Below are positions 1 to 5,005 of a DNA stretch of 5,005 nt, piece by piece. This stretch comes from Lachnospiraceae bacterium. Its GTDB lineage: Bacteria; Bacillota_A; Clostridia; Lachnospirales; Lachnospiraceae. Each line of letters starts with the position of its first letter. The stretch's first letter is position 1. Position numbers and translations under genes: made by a program. The stretch covers positions 1 to 5,005 of the forward strand of contig JAETQR010000102.1 of the NCBI GenBank assembly GCA_021770615.1, given 5' to 3'. Below the pieces are notes generated by a model. That model saw only the letters and a list, made by a program, of their open reading frames with translations, ran no database searches and was not told where the DNA came from.

Positions 1-98
1 TTGCCACTTTCGTGAAAAAGAGCGAAAGTATAATAAAATCATCTGCCCTTATGAGAGCCTTAAAATACCTTGTTCAGCAAAAGGAGCGCTATTTATAA
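1..98 (+). CDS. possible C-terminal fragment of a rightward gene (uncertain)
   Basis: The frame read from base 3 is open from the window edge to a TAA at 96-98, immediately followed by TAG. It gives about 31 residues ending ALKYLVQQKERYL, a lysine- and arginine-rich, helix-like stretch that would suit the end of a soluble protein. I do not recognise the family. An open frame of this length can occur by chance in this DNA, so the call rests only on plausible composition and the double stop. If real, the gene converges on the ABC operon, which ends at 201 on the opposite strand. A 7-bp perfect inverted repeat (ACTTTCG at 6-12, CGAAAGT at 23-29, 10-nt spacer) lies inside it. Confidence 0.2.
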   Translation, partial: ATFVKKSESIIKSSALMRALKYLVQQKERYL

Positions 99-200
99 TA
101 GTTGTAAACTGGTGTTTCTAACTATAAAAACAGTGTAAATGAGTAGTGACAACTCTACAGACAAATTCATTGACCCTGTTTAGGTTTATTGCAATTATAG
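99..200. other. AT-rich intergenic stretch after the ABC operon, no gene seen
   Basis: No credible coding sequence is visible on either strand between the possible rightward gene end at 98 and the ATPase stop at 201-203. The stretch holds several imperfect inverted repeats. One spans 98-125: arms ATAGTT and AACTAT, with inner arms AAAC and GTTT separated from them by mismatches. Another spans 128-181 and is listed separately. Neither is a classical GC-rich terminator. Confidence 0.5.
128..181 (-). terminator. weak candidate transcription end for the ABC operon
   Basis: Read leftward from 181, the RNA can form nested stems: AAACAG with CTGTTT (176-181 with 128-133), AATGA with TCATT (167-171 with 138-142) and GTAG with CTAC (155-158 with 143-146). 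The loop is 8 nt, and the outer and middle stems are separated by a symmetrical 4-by-4 internal loop. The last stem runs into a short T run and an AT-rich tail. All stems are short and mostly A-T, and an 8-nt bulge interrupts one side, so folding may be weak. It is offered because no better terminator follows the ATPase. Confidence 0.2.
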
Positions 201-1070
201 TTATTTGTTCGTAAGATAAATGTAAGCATCCTCCAGCGTTGCTTCACAAGAACTGCATTCTATTTTTGGTGGCGTTTCACTAATTAATTTCATTTGTAAT
301 TCGTCCCCTACATACTGCTTCGATGAAACATGATATTTTTTTTCCAGTTCCCTTGCAGTCCCTTCATTTTTTGTTTTATAAATCCAAATATGACCTCTTG
401 CCTGTTCCAGTAATTCTTTCATGTTTCCTGAATAAAGGAATTTCCCATTTTTCATAACTGCAAGCTGATTGCAGGTAGCTACCAAATCTTCCACTACATG
501 TGTGGAAAACAAAACGGTACGCCCTTCTGAAAAATCAACCAACAGATTTCTGATGCGGATACGTTCTTCAGGGTCTAATCCGGTTGTTGGTTCATCGACA
601 ATCAAAAATTCTGGCTCATTTAAAAGCGCCTGAATAAGACCGACTCTCCGTTTCATACCGCCCGACAATTGTTTCATCTTCTTTCTGCGATGCCCTGACA
701 GGCTTGTCTTTTCAAGATAATATTTGATGCGTTCCTTATATGTTTGTCTGGGTATACCAGATAAGTCCCCCATATATTCCAGACATTCTTGTACTGACAG
801 GTTTGGATATAAGTCAATCTCCTGCGGCAGATATCCTATCTTTCTCTGTATTTTTTCAAAATTCCCTTCACTGTAAAGTATTCCATCTAAGGTTACTGTA
901 CCACTGGTTGGTGATAACACAGTTGTAAGCACCCGCATAAGCGTTGTTTTTCCTGCCCCGTTTTCCCCCAGCAGCCCAAAAATTCCCTTTGGGATTTCCA
1001 AATCCGCATGATTGATTGCTATCACATGATTCCTGAATGTTACTGTTAAATCCTCTATCTTAATTCCCAT
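201..1070 (-). CDS. ABC-2 type exporter, ATP-binding protein
   Basis: A 289-residue cytoplasmic ATPase that should power the two membrane proteins encoded just upstream. The whole nucleotide-binding domain is intact: Walker A GENGAGKT (35-42), Q-loop Gln83 in GYLPQE, signature LSGGMKRR (135-142), Walker B FLIVDEP (155-161) with catalytic Glu160, D-loop GLDPEER and switch His191. Residues from about 220 form a short accessory domain ending in the LEDAYIYL motif common in this CcmA/YtrB/BcrA-like class; it also holds a CxxC pair (Cys272, Cys275). The ATG at 1070 is chosen because GAGG lies 8 nt upstream and residues 1-12 match the normal family start. A longer in-frame start at 1151 would add 27 atypical residues and overlap the small permease. 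The gene starts 4 nt after that permease stops, so the two are probably translationally coupled. The family is secure; the substrate is unknown. Confidence 0.95.
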   Translation of the reverse strand: MGIKIEDLTVTFRNHVIAINHADLEIPKGIFGLLGENGAGKTTLMRVLTTVLSPTSGTVTLDGILYSEGNFEKIQRKIGYLPQEIDLYPNLSVQECLEYMGDLSGIPRQTYKERIKYYLEKTSLSGHRRKKMKQLSGGMKRRVGLIQALLNEPEFLIVDEPTTGLDPEERIRIRNLLVDFSEGRTVLFSTHVVEDLVATCNQLAVMKNGKFLYSGNMKELLEQARGHIWIYKTKNEGTARELEKKYHVSSKQYVGDELQMKLISETPPKIECSSCEATLEDAYIYLTNK

Positions 1071-1074
1071 AGTC

Positions 1075-1746
1075 TTAACCTCTTTTCTTAATGATTTTAG
1101 GCAATACTGCCACTGCCATAATTCCAATACTAATACAAACAACTTTCCCATATATCCAGCTAAAATTACTGATGTCCTCTAATTTTCTGAAAGAATAGGA
1201 AAACAAGTTCCATGCACCAAAGATTCTGTTACCGATGCTGGAATTTGTAATCAGCCACAGCACCATGCAGCTTCCGATTCCAACCCACATATTCCGAAAC
1301 AGGCAGGAAATCAGATTTGATAAAAGCCCCCAGAAGCCAAGCGTGACAGCAATAGCGGCAAAATATACAAAGAACTGGCATATTTCATTTTCTATACCAC
1401 CTTGCCCCATTCCATTTATGTTTGGATTTTGGAATAGAAAAAACAATCCATATCCAATGACTGCGACAGCCAGTAAGAACATTTCCTGTATCACAACCCG
1501 TCTGTAAATAGAATTTATTCTCTTTTTCATGGGGCATAGCCGCCAGATTTCCGATCGCTTGCTGGCAATTTCCTGCGTATAGGTATCTGCACAGAATGTG
1601 AAAGCAAGGATTGCCATTGGGGCTTCTAATGCAATTCCTATTTCATCAGAATAAGTTATCCCTCTGACAAGGCTTAAGATTACGACAAAAAATACTGCAT
1701 AAGCTTGCTTTTGGAATGTCAGGGAGATTTTCATTTCACGCTTCAA
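1075..1746 (-). CDS. small ABC-2 type permease subunit, TTG start
   Basis: A 223-residue integral membrane protein with about six hydrophobic segments (roughly 14-30, 38-54, 88-107, 124-147, 153-169 and 200-217) and a basic C-terminus, KIIKKRG. Its size and layout fit one half of an ABC-2 exporter channel, and its position between the large permease and the ATPase supports that. The basic segment with SKRSEIWRL (62-70) resembles the cytoplasmic stretch of ABC-2 permeases that contacts the ATPase. I choose the TTG at 1746-1744: it overlaps the TGA of the preceding permease as TTGA and has AAGGAGG 8 nt upstream. The ATG at 1767 has no ribosome binding site and would put GGAGG inside the gene. 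Sequence similarity is weak in this family, so naming rests on topology and context. Confidence 0.85.
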   Translation of the reverse strand: MKREMKISLTFQKQAYAVFFVVILSLVRGITYSDEIGIALEAPMAILAFTFCADTYTQEIASKRSEIWRLCPMKKRINSIYRRVVIQEMFLLAVAVIGYGLFFLFQNPNINGMGQGGIENEICQFFVYFAAIAVTLGFWGLLSNLISCLFRNMWVGIGSCMVLWLITNSSIGNRIFGAWNLFSYSFRKLEDISNFSWIYGKVVCISIGIMAVAVLPKIIKKRG

Positions 1747-2807
1747 TATACCCGCCTCCTTTTCCATATCTGCATTGAGAGAAAGATGATACAGATTGCG
1801 GCTAAGATGAGGAAACTCTGATTCAGCAATGCCATTGGCGGAGGGGCAGTATCAAAAAAACCTCCTGGGAACCGCACCATAATCGCTAACGGTCTGCCAT
1901 AATATCCATAAATGCCTTCCGCATTCCTGCTTCCCATATTGGAATACACGATATAAAGAAACAAAAGCGGCACTGCTGGCAGCGGGCTTTTAAACAGCAA
2001 TGAAATCAGGCTGTAAACGCTTACAATCATCAGCATATTTGGCAGAATATATAAAACGCTTGCCAATAAAAAGTCCATCAAATGAACTTCAAAACTGCTG
2101 TTTCTCGTTGATACAAGGCAAATACCAAAAAATATAAGATTTAAGGCCGCACATATTATCAGGCAGACTAAAAAACCGCCTCCCACCTTGCCAGATAGAT
2201 ATTTTCCTGCGCTGACAGGCTTTGTATGAAGAAGCTCATAGGTATTTCTCCTCGTATCCTGCATAAATAAAACAGATAATAAAACGGTTGCGAAAAATCC
2301 CATAAACAGTCCTGCAAAATCAGCAAATTTTCTGGAAAAGTAGTACGAAAATGCCCTGTTTTCCAGTTTCTCTGAAATATAAGAATTGATTTCTTCACGG
2401 GTTCCTTTATGGTAGGCTGTATTCTCATACTCATAATATGAATTGTAGAATCCATACCCTTCCAGATGGGCGCAGGCTGTCTTAACATCCATTCCTTTCA
2501 TTTCCTCAATCACAGATTGCGCCTTCTCATCGTCCATCTCAAATTCGGAAGTTAAGACCTCCTGTATCCGTTCTTCCCACTTTTCCCGCCGTAGCTCTTT
2601 CTCCGTCGGCACATATCCGTCAAAAACATCTCCATCCCGATAGCTTTGCGGATAGTCATTCACAATGGTTTCCCCTTCCCTGAGATAATGGATGTTCAGA
2701 TAGGGGCTTACATTTTGAAATACCATAAAAACACCAATAACGATGCCAAGCCAGAGCAGAGGGTTCTTCATATAATTTTTTACCTCTCTTTTCAAAATTG
2801 ACCGCAT
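1743..2807 (-). CDS. large ABC-2 type permease with extracytoplasmic domain
   Basis: A 354-residue membrane protein, the first gene of the exporter unit. The N-terminus MRSILKREVKNYMKNP is the amphipathic, basic lead-in typical of ABC-2 permeases. It is followed by a membrane segment at about 16-33, a soluble domain at about 34-160, then five more segments (about 161-182, 208-232, 243-268, 271-290 and 329-347). The outer domain is acidic (about 27 Asp/Glu against 14 Lys/Arg) and Tyr-rich near 121-132. The cytoplasmic stretch RRNTYELLHTKPVSAGKYL (186-204) is the conserved region that couples ABC-2 permeases to their ATPase. The ATG at 2807 is chosen because AGGAGG lies 7 nt upstream. A longer frame from a TTG at 2900 runs through the terminator and promoter and is rejected. 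The 3' end overlaps the small permease by 4 nt. It is probably an exporter; the substrate is unknown. Confidence 0.9.
   Translation of the reverse strand: MRSILKREVKNYMKNPLLWLGIVIGVFMVFQNVSPYLNIHYLREGETIVNDYPQSYRDGDVFDGYVPTEKELRREKWEERIQEVLTSEFEMDDEKAQSVIEEMKGMDVKTACAHLEGYGFYNSYYEYENTAYHKGTREEINSYISEKLENRAFSYYFSRKFADFAGLFMGFFATVLLSVLFMQDTRRNTYELLHTKPVSAGKYLSGKVGGGFLVCLIICAALNLIFFGICLVSTRNSSFEVHLMDFLLASVLYILPNMLMIVSVYSLISLLFKSPLPAVPLLFLYIVYSNMGSRNAEGIYGYYGRPLAIMVRFPGGFFDTAPPPMALLNQSFLILAAICIIFLSMQIWKRRRVY
1747..1761 (-). promoter_or_regulatory. ribosome binding site that decides the small permease start
   Basis: Reading leftward, AAGGAGG occupies 1761-1755 and is followed by 8 nt and then TTG at 1746. 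This near-perfect Shine-Dalgarno sequence lies inside the last codons of the large permease. It supports the TTG over the ATG at 1767 (upstream of the site) and the ATG at 1734 (20 nt away, too far). Confidence 0.8.
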
Positions 2808-2820
2808 AACTTTGCCTCCT
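2808..2820 (-). promoter_or_regulatory. ribosome binding site of the large permease
   Basis: Leftward, AGGAGG at 2820-2815 stands 7 nt before the ATG at 2807. It fixes the start downstream of the predicted promoter and rules out the longer reading frame. Confidence 0.8.
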
Positions 2821-2838
2821 TCATTTTTTAGTGATTCT

Positions 2839-2871
2839 ATTGTAAAAGAAAAATCACAACAAAAAGACAAT
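2839..2871 (-). promoter_or_regulatory. exporter promoter with tandem activator boxes
   Basis: On the minus strand the -10 hexamer is TACAAT (2844-2839), one mismatch from consensus. The 17-nt-spaced -35 position reads TCTTTT, which is not a usable -35 box. Instead there are two boxes 11 bp apart: GTTGTG at 2860-2855, ending exactly 10 nt before the -10, and ATTGTC at 2871-2866. The same arrangement precedes the response regulator gene. Tandem 11-bp repeats about 10 bp from a -10 are the known layout of PhoB/OmpR-type activated promoters. I infer that the regulator encoded here binds and activates this promoter. The start of transcription would be near 2832, leaving a leader of about 25 nt. 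Confidence 0.65.
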
Positions 2872-2907
2872 AAAAGTAAAACGCCGGATTGCTTACGCAA
2901 TCCGACG
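2872..2907 (-). terminator. intrinsic terminator after the histidine kinase
   Basis: Read leftward, 2907-2897 pairs with 2892-2882 to give an 11-bp stem with a single G-U pair, closed by a GTAA tetraloop (GNRA type), then TTTTACTTTT from 2881 to 2872. The kinase stop codon TAA (2895-2893) sits in the loop. The stem is GC-rich at its base and immediately precedes the T-tract, so it looks like a genuine Rho-independent terminator. It would end or attenuate the regulator-kinase transcript before the exporter genes, which have their own promoter directly downstream. Confidence 0.75.
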
Positions 2908-4074
2908 GAACATTGCTGTCACCACAGCCCCTCTCTGTTCATCATTTCCTAAAACTAATTTTCCTCCATGTTTTTCACAATACAGCCTGCTGATATACAT
3001 TCCCAGCCCCGCATGTTTCAGGCTGTCTTTTACATTCTGCCCATAGAACGCCTCCGTAATTTTTTCTGCATCTTCCCGAAAACCATCGCCGTCATCCATG
3101 ACACAGATACTTAATTTTTCATATCCAGCCTTTACCATAATTATAATCTGCCGTTTCCCATGACGCAGGGCATTCGACAGAAGATTTTCCGTTACTTCTA
3201 AAATAATTTCCTTATCCCCGTAAAATTCTTCCTTTGATTCAGACACTTGTAACATACATTGTTTCCCATACTCTTTTTCCAAAATGGCAAGTTCTCCCTG
3301 AATATCCTTCTCTAATTGTCTGGAAGAAATATTCTCTGGGGTCAACCGCCGATTTTCTAAACTGCTCAATTTCCGCATTGTTTCTACAAAGGCATCCATA
3401 CGTTCAATCTGGCGTCCGCTCTCTGACAGCATTTCCATTGCCTGTTCCATATCTATATCTTCGCTTGGCAGATATTCCATCAGCATTTCCTGATACCCTT
3501 TCAAAACGGACAATGGGGCGCGTATATCGTGCGAAATAGCCGCCCGCAGCATCTTTTCCTCCTCAACCGTCCGCCATAATGCCTGATTATTTCTGGCAAG
3601 CTGTTCCCGCATCTTCTCAAACTCCCTGCAAAGTTCGCCCATCTCGTCCTTATTCTCAAAGGAAATGCAAAAATCCAAATGATTCTCGGCAATCTTTTTT
3701 GATGCCTGTACCAGTTCTTCCATCGGCTTTCTTAACTTGTTTTGGTAAAAGAGGAAAACTCCCACGCAGCTTCCTGCTATAGATAATATCAGCACGGCAT
3801 AAGTCTGTAAAAAATCGCAAAGCTCTGACACAAAATAGTCTGACTGTGTCATCTCATAAGGACTTGGCCTTGGAATATCCGCCACATAATAAGGCCCTTC
3901 ATTTTCTACTGCTTCAAAATATGCTTCTTCATCCACATAATTCCACCAGATATGCATTTGTGTCCGTTCGGCAATTCTGGCAATAACTGCCGAAATAAGG
4001 AAACCGCAAAATAAGGCAGCCGCCATATATAAAAAAATTGTTTTTCTTACGGAAAGATTTCTTATTTTATCCAT
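2893..4074 (-). CDS. membrane sensor histidine kinase
   Basis: A 393-residue class I sensor kinase, partner of the response regulator. Order of parts: membrane segment 12-33, outer loop about 35-91, membrane segment 93-111, HAMP linker about 112-165 (KPMEELVQASKKIAENHLD region), HisKA domain with phospho-acceptor His182 in AISHDIRAPLS, and a complete ATPase domain with N-box ENLLSNALRHG (296-306), G1 DDGDGF (327-332) and G2 GLGMYIS (356-362). No catalytic residue appears lost. The outer loop is short and strikingly acidic. The ATG at 4074 is preferred because GGGGGATGGG lies just upstream; an in-frame ATG at 4092 adds six residues (MGDGIP) and has no ribosome binding site, but cannot be excluded. 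The gene overlaps the regulator by 13 nt, and its stop lies in a terminator loop. The signal sensed is unknown; a cell-envelope stress or peptide antibiotic is plausible given the linked exporter. Confidence 0.93.
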   Translation of the reverse strand: MDKIRNLSVRKTIFLYMAAALFCGFLISAVIARIAERTQMHIWWNYVDEEAYFEAVENEGPYYVADIPRPSPYEMTQSDYFVSELCDFLQTYAVLILSIAGSCVGVFLFYQNKLRKPMEELVQASKKIAENHLDFCISFENKDEMGELCREFEKMREQLARNNQALWRTVEEEKMLRAAISHDIRAPLSVLKGYQEMLMEYLPSEDIDMEQAMEMLSESGRQIERMDAFVETMRKLSSLENRRLTPENISSRQLEKDIQGELAILEKEYGKQCMLQVSESKEEFYGDKEIILEVTENLLSNALRHGKRQIIIMVKAGYEKLSICVMDDGDGFREDAEKITEAFYGQNVKDSLKHAGLGMYISRLYCEKHGGKLVLGNDEQRGAVVTAMFRRIA

Positions 4075-4736
4075 CGGTATCCCATCCCCCATATGGTTTC
4101 AATATATTCTGTTTCTGTAAATTGCTGGAACTTTTTTCTGATTCGGCGGATTAGTTCTGTAATTACCCTGCTGTCACCTTCTGCATCATATCCGCAGACC
4201 TTCTCGTAAATCCTGTCTTTATCAAAGACCATCCCTGGATTCATGGACAAAAATTCAATAATTCCATATTCTAATCTTGTCAGTTCCAGATAATCTGTGT
4301 GAATCTGCACGGTCTTTGCATTATAATCAATAGACAGTTCTCCTTGAAAGCAGTATTCTGTCTTTTCTTTGCGCCGTGCTTCCCGTTTCAGGTGCGCCGT
4401 AATCCTTGCATCAAGCTCTTTCAGGCTAAACGGCTTTAAAATGTAGTCGTCGCCTCCTGAAGAAAGCCCATTTATAACGTCTTGTTCGTCTACCCGTGCG
4501 GTCAGAAACAGAATCGGGCAGGCTACTTTATCCCGTACCCTCCTGCATACCTCTATCCCATCAATGTTCGGCATATTTACATCCAGTAATATAATATCTG
4601 GCTGTAGCTTTATTTTATTTAACCCTTCCAATCCATTCTCTGCCGTAATGATTTCATACTTTTTAATTTCCAGAAATTTTTTCAGCATTTTAAGGAGTTC
4701 GGTATCATCATCAATAATTAATATCTTATAAGCCAT
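4062..4736 (-). CDS. OmpR-family response regulator
   Basis: A 224-residue two-domain regulator of ordinary length. The receiver domain (about 1-117) has the acidic pocket Asp9-Asp10-Asp11, phospho-acceptor Asp52 in LLDVNMPNIDG, Thr79 and Lys101 in the GGDDYILKPF motif. The C-terminal winged-helix DNA-binding domain (about 126-224) shows LTRLEYGIIEFL, the recognition-helix region VITELIRRIRKKF and the wing YIETIWGMGYRW, as in VanR/PhoB-type proteins. The start is supported by AAGGAG 5 nt upstream of ATG at 4736. It is the first gene of the unit and overlaps the kinase by 13 nt, so the two proteins are surely a cognate pair. It probably binds the tandem GTTGTG boxes in front of its own gene and of the exporter genes, acting as an activator of both. 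Confidence 0.95.
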   Translation of the reverse strand: MAYKILIIDDDTELLKMLKKFLEIKKYEIITAENGLEGLNKIKLQPDIILLDVNMPNIDGIEVCRRVRDKVACPILFLTARVDEQDVINGLSSGGDDYILKPFSLKELDARITAHLKREARRKEKTEYCFQGELSIDYNAKTVQIHTDYLELTRLEYGIIEFLSMNPGMVFDKDRIYEKVCGYDAEGDSRVITELIRRIRKKFQQFTETEYIETIWGMGYRWIK

Positions 4737-4843
4737 TTCTGCTCCTTTTCCTTGATATGATTGTCTTTCTGGTTTGTTTTCCTATCATGTGCATAAATTA
4801 TCAACAATTAGGATGTCCCTTTGCCAGTCAACATATAAAATTA
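4737..4843 (-). other. 5' leader of the regulator-kinase transcript
   Basis: About 100 nt separate the predicted -10 from the regulator ATG. The only clear element is AAGGAG at 4747-4742, the regulator's ribosome binding site. AATT-N6-AATT near 4796-4809 is a weak palindrome. I recognise no riboswitch. Two tiny frames in the leader lack ribosome binding sites. Confidence 0.4.
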
Positions 4844-4876
4844 ATTATACTACACAAATCACAACAAATACACAAC
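4844..4876 (-). promoter_or_regulatory. regulator-kinase promoter with tandem activator boxes
   Basis: On the minus strand a perfect TATAAT lies at 4849-4844. The -35 position at 17-nt spacing reads TGTATT, a poor match. GTTGTG occurs at 4865-4860, ending exactly 10 nt before the -10, and again at 4876-4871, exactly 11 bp further upstream. Plus-strand bases 4856-4868 (AAATCACAACAAA) are identical to 2851-2863 at the exporter promoter. The arrangement suggests an OmpR-family site in place of a -35 box and hence autoregulation. Transcription would start near 4837, about 100 nt before the regulator ATG. Confidence 0.65.
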
Positions 4877-5005
4877 GAACACTTTGTTTTCAGCTCTGAC
4901 GCTTAAATTAATATTTGCTCTCTTAGGGCAGCTTGGATTCAATCTTATAGACTAAACTGTCAATACGTTCCTATTTTGAACCATAAAATCCCTGTGCCCT
5001 GCTTT
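4877..5005. other. upstream flank, no gene or strong element recognised
   Basis: Three minus-strand frames enter from the window edge and stop within 11 to 18 codons. They could be the tail of an upstream leftward gene but are too short to judge. A minus-strand TTGACA at 4963-4958 has no -10 at proper spacing. AGGGCA (4925-4930) and TGCCCT (4995-5000) form a widely spaced 6-bp inverted repeat of doubtful meaning. Confidence 0.4.

Noticed and set aside
1071..1151. 27-residue extension of the ATPase (MGKLFVL...)
   Set aside because: It would overlap the small permease by 77 nt and precede the normal domain start. The ATG at 1070 has a proper GAGG site.
1235..1507. Plus-strand open frame inside the small permease, and similar frames at 740-928, 2168-2488 (minus), 3234-3539, 3501-3692 (minus) and 3579-3782
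   Set aside because: Each lies wholly within a well-supported gene in another frame, lacks a recognisable domain and has low-complexity or unlikely composition.
2808..2900. 31-residue N-terminal extension of the large permease from a TTG at 2900, looking a little like a signal peptide
   Set aside because: It runs across the kinase terminator and the exporter promoter and has no ribosome binding site. The ATG at 2807 has AGGAGG 7 nt upstream and begins with the normal family N-terminus.
4726..4794. Leader frame of 22 residues, rich in Lys and Arg, overlapping the regulator start
   Set aside because: No ribosome binding site precedes its ATG, and A-rich leader DNA yields Lys/Arg codons by chance. 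Its end overlaps the regulator's start codon in another frame without a clear coupling signal.
4808..4834. Eight-residue frame (MLTGKGTS) at the predicted transcript start
   Set aside because: It would begin about 3 nt from the predicted start of transcription with no ribosome binding site. Such tiny frames are expected by chance.
4958..4963. Consensus TTGACA on the minus strand upstream of the regulator
   Set aside because: At 16-18 nt spacing no -10-like hexamer follows; the nearby TATAAG is only 8 nt away.
4925..5000. AGGGCA ... TGCCCT inverted repeat in the upstream flank
   Set aside because: Only 6 bp with a 64-nt spacer and no T-tract; chance is a sufficient explanation.

Overview
The window holds one compact accessory module, all transcribed leftward on the minus strand: a two-component regulatory pair followed by a three-gene ABC-2 type exporter. 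In order of transcription these are an OmpR-family response regulator (4736 to 4062), a membrane sensor histidine kinase (4074 to 2893), a large ABC-2 permease with a big extracytoplasmic domain (2807 to 1743), a small ABC-2 permease (1746 to 1075) and the ATPase (1070 to 201). The low G+C content, very AT-rich intergenic DNA, strong GGAGG ribosome binding sites, a TTG start and the protein families suggest a Firmicute, probably a gut Clostridia/Lachnospiraceae-type organism. That taxonomic guess is inference from style, not from a marker gene.

The genes are packed tightly. Regulator and kinase overlap by 13 nt, the two permeases overlap through a TTGA start/stop, and the ATPase starts 4 nt after the small permease. 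The only real break is 2808-2892, between kinase and exporter. It contains a well-formed intrinsic terminator whose loop carries the kinase stop codon, followed at once by a promoter for the exporter genes. The module is therefore probably two transcription units rather than one.

The most interesting signal is in the two promoter regions. Upstream of the regulator (4844-4876) and upstream of the exporter (2839-2871) there is the same layout: two GTTGTG-like boxes exactly 11 bp apart, the nearer one exactly 10 bp from a good -10 hexamer, with no recognisable -35 box. A 13-bp core (AAATCACAACAAA on the plus strand) is identical at both sites. This is the geometry of OmpR/PhoB-family activator sites, so the likely model is that the regulator activates both its own operon and the exporter.

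The working picture: the kinase senses an extracellular stimulus through a short, strongly acidic outer loop, phosphorylates the regulator at Asp52, and the regulator switches on the ABC exporter. The substrate cannot be read from the sequence. By analogy with similar TCS-ABC modules in Firmicutes, a peptide antibiotic or other envelope-active compound is a reasonable guess. The flanks (1-200 and 4877-5005) hold no convincing complete gene; a possible C-terminal fragment of a rightward gene ends at 98. I see no transposase, integrase, tRNA, rRNA or CRISPR array.
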